Both the position numbers and the translations under genes were made by a program. DNA of 12,506 bases from Frankiales bacterium. Lineage in GTDB: Bacteria > Actinomycetota > Actinomycetes > Mycobacteriales > SCTD01. Every line of letters begins with the position of its first letter. Position 1 is the stretch's first letter. Positions 6,701 through 12,506 of this stretch are shown here, in pieces. The stretch spans positions 1-12,506 of the forward strand of contig JAOPWW010000472.1 in the NCBI GenBank assembly GCA_025965495.1, read 5' to 3'. Below the pieces are notes generated by a model. That model ran no database searches. It was not told where the DNA came from and saw only the letters and a program-made list of their open reading frames with translations.

Positions 6701-9700
6701 CGTCCGCGACCCGTACGCCACCACCACGACCTACGACGGCGGAGACCGCTCCGTGCCGCTGGAGGACGAGGGCGTCGTGACCGTCCGGGTGCAGACTCCC
6801 GCCGCACCCGGCGACGTCGCCAGCGGTGCGGTCTTGCTGACCGAGGGCGGCAAGACGGTGGGCCAGGGCGTGCTGGGGGCGGGCGTCTCGAGCGTCCGGG
6901 TGACCGGACTGGCCGCCGGCGTCCACTCGCTGCAGGTGGGCTACGCGGGGGACGACCGCCACGCGGCCTCCACGGCCGGCCCGCTGACCCTCACGGTCCT
7001 GCACCCGACCCGGACCACCGTCACCGTGCCCGCGTCGACGGTGAGCGGCGAGGTGGCGGCGGTCGCCGTCCGCGTGCAGGCCAGCGACGGCGACGCCGCC
7101 CCGCCCACCGGTGCCGTCGTGCTCAAGGAGGGGCAGCTGACGCTCGGTACGGCCACCCTCGACCCGGCCGGGCAGGCGGTGCTCCGGCCCGCAGCCCTGC
7201 CCGTCGGCGACCACGCCCTCACCGCGTCGTACGCCGGCGACCGGACGCACACCCCGTCGACCTCCGTCCCCGTGACGCTGCACGTGGACAAGGCGGCGAC
7301 CACGACCAGGCTGACAGCCGTCCCGGCGGCGGCCACGAGCCGCGACCAGGTCACGCTGACTGCGTCGGTTGCGGTCGTGTCGCCCGGTGCCGCGACGCCG
7401 ACGGGCACGGTGTCCTTCGCCGACGCCGGGACCTCCCTCGGGTCCGTGGTCCTCGACGTCGACGGGGTCGCGACGATCCCGCTCGCCCGGCTGGCAGCAG
7501 GGACGCACCAGTTGAGCGCGAGCTACACCGGCGACGACAGCGTGACGGGCAGCACCGGCCAGGCCTCCCTGCCCGTGACAGCGGTGCGCGGCAGGGCGGT
7601 CGTCACCGTGCGGGGCACGTCCGGGGTCGCGCTCGGCGGCTCGACGGTGGCGGTCGTCATGCCTGAGGGGCAGACGCTCAAGGCGACCACCGGCGCCGGC
7701 GGCACCGCGGAGCTCGACCTGCCCGACGGCACGTACACGGTGTACGCGACGGGTGCCGGCTACGTGCCCGGCAAGGCGGTGCTGACGGTGGTCGACGGCG
7801 AGGCGGCAGCCACGGTCCAGCTGCAGGCCGGCCCGGTCGCGTCGGCGACGCTGACGTCCCACCCGATGACGATCCAGGAGATCGAGGCCGCCGGGATCGA
7901 CCCGTCCGACCCGGCCAACCAGAACGTCACCGAGTTCACTGTCAACCTGCCCTTCCTGCTCCGCGACGGAGGCGGGGGCGGCGGAGGTGGCGGCGGCGGA
8001 GGTGGGTCCAGCTTCGGCGGCTACGCCAGCAACGGCGGCTGGGCGGTGTGCCCCGAGCTGAACGACGTGCGGGTCTCCTGCGGCGGAGGGGGTGCGTACT
8101 TCTCCTACGGCGGCTACGACATCTCCGTCACCGCGGACGACCAGCACCTGGTGTGGATGATCATCCCGGCGAAGGCGAGCTGGCTCAAGGAGTTCTTCAA
8201 CGTCACGATGATGGTGACGAACCTCGCGGACAGCGACTTCGTCCTGACCCACGGGTCCGTCGCGCTGGACGCCCCCAGCGGGCTCGTCCTCGCGCCGACG
8301 GCGCAGCCGCAGTCCCTCACCCAGACCCTGCCGGACGTCGCGGGAGGCAGCAGCGCGACCGCCACCTGGTTCCTGCGGGGCGACACCGAGGGCTTCTACG
8401 ACCTGTCGGCGACCTACGAGGCCCGGCTCCAGCCCTTCGACGAGGCCATCCACGTCAAGGCGCTCACGGCGAAGCCGCTGCACGTCTGGGGCGCCTCGGC
8501 GCTGCGGTTCACCGCCGACGTGGACGACCGCACCGACCAGGCCGCTCCGTACCAGGTCAGCATGTCGTTGGAGAACGTCGCGGACGTGCCCGTCTACAAC
8601 CTGACCCTCGAGGTGCTGAAGCAGGGGAAGCTCAACTTCATCTACCAGCCGCGACAGGAGCTGGCCAGCTCCACGCCCGAGCTGGCGCCGGGTGCCTCCC
8701 TCACCCGCGACCTGGTGCTCGTGCCCGGGTTCAGTGGCGACCTCGTGCTGGACAAGGCCTTCGTCGGCTACACGAGCGGTCTCACCCTGAGGAACAGCAC
8801 GATCACCGCGCACCCGCCGGTGGAGCCGCCTCTGGCCCTGACCGTCACGCCCCTTCAGGACCGGCTCGGGCTGCGTTTCGCCGCCACCCCCGGGGCTTCC
8901 GGCTACGAGGTCTACTCGACGCCCGACCCGGACACGGACTTCCCGCCAACGCCGGTGCCAGGAGTCACCTTCCTGCCTGGCGACGAGTCGGGACAGGTGC
9001 GCGCGGTCGTTCCGGCGCCCGCTGGCATGCCGGCCTACTACGCCGTCAGCTCCCTCGTCGCCGGCCGGCACCTCATGCGCCACCCGATGGTCGCCGCTCA
9101 GTCCTCCTCGGAGCCGGTCGAGCCGCACGCGAGCCTGTCCGCCACCCGGACCCCCGCCTGCCCGGCCCCGGCCACCGGCTTCACAGCGACAGCGGACCTG
9201 GGATCCACGTTCCTGCCCCTGCACGACTACCAGGTGACCCTCGGGACACACCTCTACCCGCCGGTCCTGGTGTCGGGGCAGACGGTCAAGGCCGTCGTGC
9301 AGGTGTCGGCCACAGACGTCATGGCCTACGGCGGCGCGCTGACGCTGGTGGCCCACGACACCACGGGGAGCGCCGGGCCGGTCAGCAGCGCGGAGCTCGA
9401 GCTCCTCTGCGTGGACAGGAGCCGGGCCACCGCGCAGGACCGCCTCGTGCTGGGCCTCGGGACTGCTGAGGACGTGTCGCTGGGTGGCTTCCTCAAGGCC
9501 AGCCGGGGCACCGAGGGTGAGTACGGCACCGAGGGCGAAAAGGGTGTCTCCTCCTCGCTGACGTACAAGCAGGGAGCCGAGATCGGGACCGACGTGGACC
9601 TCGGCACCCACTTCGGTCCTTTCGCAGTCTCCGCCGCGTCCGCCAAGGACGCCGCCAAGGTCGGGGTCTGGCACGGCGGGTCCGTCACCGCGGACGGCTC

Positions 9701-12425
9701 GAGCCTTCCGCGCAGCGCACTCGCAGGTGCGCTGCCGTTCCTGCAGCTCAAGGACCTGTCCTCCGACCCGACGACGTCGTGGGTGACCGGCAAGATCGCG
9801 GCACAGCTGTTGGGCAAAGCGGGCCTCGTCGACGAGACGACGTCCGGCGCCGGCTACGGCGTGTCAGCCTCTGCGAGCGCAGGTCCCAAGGTCTCCTTCT
9901 TCAGCACGACGGACGAGGACGGGTCGGGGACCTCCGGCAACGTGGTGGACATGTTCGCCGGAGTGTCGGTCGGCGCGTCCATCGACGTCGGGGTCGACAC
10001 CAGGACGACCCAGGGCCTGGTCGAGACCGCGGCGAGTGCGAGCAGCGCTGTCTTCGGCGCCAAGGGGCTAGAGCTGGGACTGCTCGGCTATCCGGCGGAG
10101 CTCAGTGGCAGCCGGGTGTACCGAGCAGAGGGGGTCCGCATCGCTGCACAGTGGGACCGTCAGTCGAGGAAGCCGGCCGCCGTGCTGGCGCAGCTGGACC
10201 TGTGCGATGCCGAGCAGTCGTGTGCAGTCTCGGGCGAGGCGCGCCGGTTCACCGTCACCGTTGCCGGGGGTCCCGCAGTGGCTGCCCTGGCTGCGCAAGT
10301 GCCGTTCGTGAAGGCGTTGGTGGCACTCGGTCCGGGCTCCCACCAGCACGCGTCGTTCAAGGCGGACGAGGCCCGCTCGCTCTTCGAGCGTTTCGCCGCG
10401 GTGGCGCAACCCCTGGCGGGCGCGACGGCAAGCCTCAGCGTCGACCGGCGCGAGGGCTTCCAGGTCAAGCCCGAGGTCGCGGTCAAGGCCGTGGGGATCG
10501 GCGCCGGCGTCAGCGGCGAGGTCCTGGGCGCCGTCAGCCAGCAGTGGGTCGCCAAGTCCTGGACGGGCGGCACGTCAGGCGGCTGGCTGCTGAAGGCCGA
10601 CCACCCCGAGCCCGTCGGCACAGACGGTGGTGACCTCGCCAAGGGCTTCTTCGAGCGCAGCGCGAAGAACATCGGGAGCGAGTTGAAGACAGCGCTCTCG
10701 TCCGCCCTCAAGAGCGTGACCACCACGGTGCAGAGCGGGGTCCAGACGGTCGTCGACTGGACGTTCAACCCGCACATCACCCTGGTCGTCCCGACGGACG
10801 CACTCCCCAGCGGCACGTCGATCAGCAGCACGGCCTCCTGGCCGACGTCGGCGCGGCCCACTGCGCCGACCGACGTCGACGGGTTGCGGGTCGTCAGCGC
10901 CGTGTGGACGGCGACGGCAGAACACGCGCTGAGCGCACCGGCCACCCTGTCCCTGACGTACGACGCGGACCAGGTCGGCGACACCGACCCCTCCGGCTAC
11001 CGCCTCTTCCGCAAGACGGCCAGCGGCTGGCAGGCGCTCCCGTCGACGGTCGACAGCGCCCTCCGGAAGGTCACCGCGCGGACGTCGGCGTGGGGAGTGT
11101 TCGCGATCGGCGTGGACGACCAGTCACCGCAGGTCACCGTCGCCTACCCCGCGGAGCGGGAGACCGTCGCCCTGAGCGCACCGGTCGCCCTCGTGTCGGT
11201 CCGCAGCGCGACCACCCCGTTGGACCGGCTCGTCACGACCGCGAGCATCGACGGTCGCCCGGCGACGACGAAGGTGCAGGACGGGAACATCGCCGTGCCG
11301 ACGAGTCCGCTCGCGGACGGAGCGCACGTGCTGGTGGTGACCGCTCGCGGCGACAACGGTCTCGCAACCACCTCGACGCGGCTCTTCGGCGTCGACACGA
11401 CCCCGCCACCAGCGCCTGGTCAGGTGTCTGTCCTCGCTAGCGCTGAGGGGACCAGGATCTCCTGGACCGCGGTCCCGTCGGCGACCGCGTACGTCGTGTA
11501 CCGGCAGAACGCCGACGGCTCCCTCGACCCTGTCGGCACCACGAGCGACACGTCCTACCTCGACGGCCCGACGACCATCGGTGCGACGTACTTCGTCGCT
11601 GCCGTGGACGCCACAGGCAACACGTCCGGGCCGAGAGGCATCGGCGGTCTGCCTCCCCAACCCGAGCCCTCGGGCTCCGCAACGCCGGGAACCACGGCCA
11701 CTCCGACCTCGGCGGGCGACGCAGTGCCGTCGGCTCCGGCCACGGGGGGAGGGGCCGGACAGGGACAGCCGCCGAGCCCGACAGCTCCGGCCCCAGGGGC
11801 TGACGCAGCGGCGGCGGCGACCGCAGCCGCGACGCCGGCAGCCACGGTGGGCGATGCCGCCGGAGGGCTCGCCGACTCCTGCGGGGTGGGCCTGCGGGTG
11901 CTCGACGCACGGGTCATCGCGACTCACCCTGCCCGGGTGATCGTCACGGCGCCGCGTGGGTCCTCCGTCGCTCTGTACGCCTACGCGCGTCCCAGCACGG
12001 CCTACCGGCTGGTCCGGACGGCTCTGACGGTGCCAGCGAGCGGACAGCTCCTTGTCCGCCTGCAGCCGATGACCAACACGCGCCTGTTCGCGCGGCGGAG
12101 TGACTGCGCCGGAAGCAGTGCGTCGGCCGTCATCGCGGTGCGACCCGTCGTGGCGTTCACGGGAGCCGTCGTGCACGGGCACGCGGTCAGCCTCACTGGC
12201 CGCGTCTCCCCGTCCGTCGCCTACGCCGGCAGGTCCGTGACGCTGTACTACGTCAAGAACGGCGAGCTCGTGCGCCGTGCGACGGCACGTGTTCGCAGCG
12301 ATGGGACGTTCGGGACCACGGTCCGGTTCGCTGTAGGCGGACGTCTCGTGCTGGTGTGGGGTGCCGCTGGCAACCTCACGAGTGCCGGTTCCACCAGTGG
12401 TCGGCGGGTGGTGGTCCTGGGCTGA
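3732..12425 (+). CDS. Giant exported modular surface protein (2897 aa) with carboxypeptidase-regulatory-like, PKD-like, FnIII and Ig-like repeats
   Basis: The frame is open back to 3456, but the GTG at 3732 puts a Sec signal peptide at the very N-terminus: basic MSHHARYR, hydrophobic core 9-24, AQA cleavage after residue 28. Order of parts by residue: seven cysteine-paired regulatory-like repeats (41-713); PKD-like (about 716-814); FnIII-like (815-902); four Ig-like repeats (903-1287); one further regulatory-like domain (1288-1366); an unnamed central region with 13 consecutive Gly (1377-1700); an FnIII-like domain (1700-1795); an Ala/Gly/Ser-rich region (about 1897-2345); a beta domain of the type often following ZU5-like segments (2345-2460); Ig-like (2461-2556); FnIII (2556-2637); a Pro/Ala/Thr linker (2637-2712); and the shared C-terminal module (2713-2897). 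All 22 cysteines fall in pairs. I see no catalytic motif, no LPXTG and no C-terminal membrane helix. The likely role is adhesin, matrix scaffold or surface stalk (inference). The substrate or partner is unknown. Confidence 0.9.
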   Translation: MSHHARYRLLAGFAGLLLALGFAVPAQAVPASGQATPAPASTLSGVVRNAQGTGLPDVCVHVGSTTSSYDARTGTNGSWSVQPVAGEYGLTFRDCGARGLATVFYDGASDTRQATAVSVAAGAGRSGLDAVMVKGGTISGTVTVPHLNDQKVCVSASSTQPYDVRYQAYGNGALVGTDGRYTITGISPGSYRVTFNDCGTGDVVTAYYPGTRDYQAARLVSMTGTSSVTGIDIALSLGGHLSGRIIDEDGQALAGACATVYDASGSYLGGRSAAADGRYTVPGLPAGDVSVEFRDCGAGTHLTQYAHQRAEPESADLVHVTAEQEVAGVDARLALGGTLSGTVHDGSGAVVAGACVQAQGTDHYGSATTAADGTYAVHALADDAYRVIVQDCYGAPASGRAPTWAPTGTDYAAARAVTVTAARPSAGVDVTTVDGGSLTGSLQTPEGQPLTGLCVVLQRSGGSGYGTARSGASGSFVLTGLPAGGYTGSVTDCSGGDRLPVDIGSYSNPVVVRSGAQTSSSTLVLQPGGSVSGRVLDGRGVGIAAACVSSGRSSVQSDDLGNYVLHSLPSGSTSVRASDCAAATDHLPGSYSAARSTTPSTVTVTVGQVTPGIDVVLPDGGALSGRLLRRPSRTVCVDATLDGRSLTRTYSSAFDYRIGDLPAGAYGVSFSSCNYPGQLYRWYRDQPSFDAAARVRVDVGRTATGADEDFALPVAAEPVLRAQLSASPTVGTSPLTTQFRGRVLGGGTGPFSWSLEPGDGSSAVRGTLSDASAVLAVDHTYTQSGTAQPLLRIVTPSGTVLSATATVSVDVRAASAPRGVSATSGVGEATVAWSPPADLGVPELDEYVVHAEPSGATVVVPGTALRAVLPLPNGQEQVVTVRARRDGAVGTASAPVSVTARGRTSTTLSVATPHGAAATPVQLAAQVAGGTGQPGTVRFVEGDRVLGSATTDGTGAATLEVLLPPGTHQVLASYEGSTGDLPSTSAPVTVVRDPYATTTTYDGGDRSVPLEDEGVVTVRVQTPAAPGDVASGAVLLTEGGKTVGQGVLGAGVSSVRVTGLAAGVHSLQVGYAGDDRHAASTAGPLTLTVLHPTRTTVTVPASTVSGEVAAVAVRVQASDGDAAPPTGAVVLKEGQLTLGTATLDPAGQAVLRPAALPVGDHALTASYAGDRTHTPSTSVPVTLHVDKAATTTRLTAVPAAATSRDQVTLTASVAVVSPGAATPTGTVSFADAGTSLGSVVLDVDGVATIPLARLAAGTHQLSASYTGDDSVTGSTGQASLPVTAVRGRAVVTVRGTSGVALGGSTVAVVMPEGQTLKATTGAGGTAELDLPDGTYTVYATGAGYVPGKAVLTVVDGEAAATVQLQAGPVASATLTSHPMTIQEIEAAGIDPSDPANQNVTEFTVNLPFLLRDGGGGGGGGGGGGGSSFGGYASNGGWAVCPELNDVRVSCGGGGAYFSYGGYDISVTADDQHLVWMIIPAKASWLKEFFNVTMMVTNLADSDFVLTHGSVALDAPSGLVLAPTAQPQSLTQTLPDVAGGSSATATWFLRGDTEGFYDLSATYEARLQPFDEAIHVKALTAKPLHVWGASALRFTADVDDRTDQAAPYQVSMSLENVADVPVYNLTLEVLKQGKLNFIYQPRQELASSTPELAPGASLTRDLVLVPGFSGDLVLDKAFVGYTSGLTLRNSTITAHPPVEPPLALTVTPLQDRLGLRFAATPGASGYEVYSTPDPDTDFPPTPVPGVTFLPGDESGQVRAVVPAPAGMPAYYAVSSLVAGRHLMRHPMVAAQSSSEPVEPHASLSATRTPACPAPATGFTATADLGSTFLPLHDYQVTLGTHLYPPVLVSGQTVKAVVQVSATDVMAYGGALTLVAHDTTGSAGPVSSAELELLCVDRSRATAQDRLVLGLGTAEDVSLGGFLKASRGTEGEYGTEGEKGVSSSLTYKQGAEIGTDVDLGTHFGPFAVSAASAKDAAKVGVWHGGSVTADGSSLPRSALAGALPFLQLKDLSSDPTTSWVTGKIAAQLLGKAGLVDETTSGAGYGVSASASAGPKVSFFSTTDEDGSGTSGNVVDMFAGVSVGASIDVGVDTRTTQGLVETAASASSAVFGAKGLELGLLGYPAELSGSRVYRAEGVRIAAQWDRQSRKPAAVLAQLDLCDAEQSCAVSGEARRFTVTVAGGPAVAALAAQVPFVKALVALGPGSHQHASFKADEARSLFERFAAVAQPLAGATASLSVDRREGFQVKPEVAVKAVGIGAGVSGEVLGAVSQQWVAKSWTGGTSGGWLLKADHPEPVGTDGGDLAKGFFERSAKNIGSELKTALSSALKSVTTTVQSGVQTVVDWTFNPHITLVVPTDALPSGTSISSTASWPTSARPTAPTDVDGLRVVSAVWTATAEHALSAPATLSLTYDADQVGDTDPSGYRLFRKTASGWQALPSTVDSALRKVTARTSAWGVFAIGVDDQSPQVTVAYPAERETVALSAPVALVSVRSATTPLDRLVTTASIDGRPATTKVQDGNIAVPTSPLADGAHVLVVTARGDNGLATTSTRLFGVDTTPPPAPGQVSVLASAEGTRISWTAVPSATAYVVYRQNADGSLDPVGTTSDTSYLDGPTTIGATYFVAAVDATGNTSGPRGIGGLPPQPEPSGSATPGTTATPTSAGDAVPSAPATGGGAGQGQPPSPTAPAPGADAAAAATAAATPAATVGDAAGGLADSCGVGLRVLDARVIATHPARVIVTAPRGSSVALYAYARPSTAYRLVRTALTVPASGQLLVRLQPMTNTRLFARRSDCAGSSASAVIAVRPVVAFTGAVVHGHAVSLTGRVSPSVAYAGRSVTLYYVKNGELVRRATARVRSDGTFGTTVRFAVGGRLVLVWGAAGNLTSAGSTSGRRVVVLG
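3852..5873 (+). repeat. Seven tandem carboxypeptidase-regulatory-like repeats, each with a cysteine pair
   Basis: Repeats begin at 3852, 4137, 4446, 4740, 5037, 5316 and 5592, at residues 41, 136, 239, 337, 436, 529 and 621 (92-103 residues each). Each starts G-x-L/I/V-S/T-G-x-L/V, has a strand with one Cys (VCV, ACA, ACV or LCV), a DGRYT-like turn, LPAG-Y and a second Cys, preceded by Asp in six of seven (repeat 7 has SSCN). Cys pairs by residue: 59/95, 153/198, 257/296, 355/392, 454/493, 547/580, 636/673. The fold is the prealbumin-like regulatory domain seen in many surface stalks. Intra-domain disulfides are inferred. Confidence 0.85.
6438..7592 (+). repeat. Four tandem bacterial Ig-like repeats
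   Basis: Repeats begin at 6438, 6714, 7008 and 7293 (residues 903, 995, 1093, 1188). Each follows the pattern TTTxLxV ... GxVxFxEGxxxLGxxxLdxxGxAxLxxxxLxxGxHxLxASYxGDxxxxxSTS ... V, typical of the Big_3 type Ig-like family found in long extracellular proteins. Repeat 4 is the closest to that pattern (PTGTVSFADAGTSLGSVVLD). They probably form a rigid stalk segment. Confidence 0.85.
7860..8829 (+). other. Unnamed central region with poly-glycine hinge
   Basis: Residues 1377 to about 1700. It opens with HPMTIQEIEAAGIDPSDPAN, continues to a 13-Gly run, then a Cys pair (1440/1450), and a region rich in W, F and Y (LVWMIIPAKASWLKEFFNV, ATWFLRGDTEGFYDLSATYEA, LHVWGASALRF, PVYNLTLEVLKQGKLNFIY). This non-repetitive, aromatic-rich composition differs from the stalk domains around it and suggests a globular functional domain. 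I have a memory of similar segments in giant surface proteins of Firmicutes, but cannot confirm it here. Confidence 0.5.
7968..8006 (+). repeat. Poly-glycine run (13 Gly codons)
   Basis: Thirteen consecutive glycine codons (GGA, GGC, GGG and GGT mixed), residues 1413-1425, followed by SSFGGYASNGG. Because the codons vary, this is not a simple slippage tract of one triplet; the glycine run is likely kept as a flexible hinge. It sits inside the central region between the DPANQNVTEF segment and the CPELNDVRVSC loop. Confidence 0.9.
9507..9542 (+). repeat. Short tandem repeat (2 x 18 bases) encoding GTEGEY-GTEGEK
   Basis: Two adjacent 18-base units at 9507-9524 and 9525-9542 encode GTEGEY and GTEGEK (residues 1926-1937). 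They form an acidic patch at the start of the Ala/Gly/Ser-rich region. A small in-frame duplication is the simplest origin. Confidence 0.6.
11868..12422 (+). other. Shared C-terminal module, copy 3, in the giant protein
   Basis: Residues 2713-2897, after a linker of about 75 residues rich in P, A, T, G and S (2637-2712). It aligns along its length with the tails of the two preceding proteins: VALYAYARPST against VELVAYSRPNT, the invariant TNTRLFAR at 12072-12095, VRPVVAFTGAV against VRTALSLTVVR, LTGRVSPSVAYAGRSVTLYYV against FQGRILPRRAGQLITLYRV, RSDGTF against KTDSTGTY, and LTSAGSTS against LTNAAGVS. Unlike the other two copies it has a Cys pair (2717 and 2792) bracketing the first half. It ends with RRVVVLG. 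Confidence 0.7.
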
Positions 12426-12480
12426 GCTGCTCCTGGCTTTGCGGGCGGCTCGCCGCTCGCCTGCGCCCGGACAGCACGAA

Positions 12481-12505
12481 GGGCGGCTCCCCCAGGGAGC
12501 CGCCC
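12481..12505 (+). terminator. Hairpin terminator after the giant gene (at window edge)
   Basis: GGGCGGCTCCC (12481-12491) pairs perfectly over 11 pairs with GGGAGCCGCCC (12495-12505) around a CCA loop. It lies 55 bases after the TGA at 12423-12425. Any U-tract lies outside the window. The 12426-12480 stretch shows nothing else. Confidence 0.8.
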
Positions 12506-12506
12506 G

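Noticed and set aside
7968..8006. Poly-Gly tract as a phase-variable repeat
   Set aside because: The codons are mixed GGA/GGC/GGG/GGT rather than a perfect unit, and unit changes of three bases would keep the frame, so on/off switching is not supported.
3624..9674. 2016-codon open frame on the minus strand
   Set aside because: Same reason: it mirrors the codon bias of the giant plus-strand gene and encodes Arg/Gly/Val/Asp-rich nonsense with no signal peptide or domain.

Overview
The window is very GC-rich, has a strong G/C bias at third codon positions, and uses GTG starts and G/C-rich hairpin terminators. This points to a high-GC Gram-positive bacterium, an actinobacterium. The gene families and sequence style recall Kineosporiales, Geodermatophilales or Nocardioides relatives, but that placement is inferred from memory. 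All coding is on the plus strand and there is no sign of phage, IS elements, tRNA, rRNA or CRISPR.

Layout: (1) 2-559, the 3' end of a gene whose start lies left of the window. It encodes the C-terminal 185 residues of a secreted protein and is followed by a terminator hairpin (599-634). (2) 757-3411, a complete gene for an 884-aa exported protein: signal peptide, DUF4394 domain, Calx-beta domain, second DUF4394 domain, Pro/Thr/Ser linker, C-terminal module. A near-copy of the first terminator follows (3418-3454). (3) 3455-3731, a 277-base leader with a candidate sigma-28/WhiG-type promoter and a hairpin. (4) 3732-12425, a giant gene for a 2897-aa exported modular protein: signal peptide, seven carboxypeptidase-regulatory-like repeats each with a cysteine pair, PKD-like, FnIII-like, four Ig-like repeats, one more regulatory-like domain, a poly-Gly hinge, a large conserved-looking but unnamed central region, an Ala/Gly/Ser-rich region, further Ig/FnIII-like domains, a Pro/Ala/Thr linker and a C-terminal module. 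A terminator hairpin sits at the right edge (12481-12505).

The most interesting point is that all three consecutive proteins end in the same kind of module of about 180 residues, placed after a low-complexity linker and carrying the invariant string TNTRLFAR. None has an LPXTG sortase signal or a C-terminal membrane anchor. The module is therefore a candidate uncharacterised surface-retention, binding or secretion domain, and the locus looks like a cluster of cell-surface or matrix proteins sharing it. The first two genes are tandem paralogs (about 86% identical over the visible part, including matching terminators). The giant third gene has a quite different N-terminal body but carries the same tail. 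Each gene has its own terminator, so they are probably separate transcripts rather than one operon.
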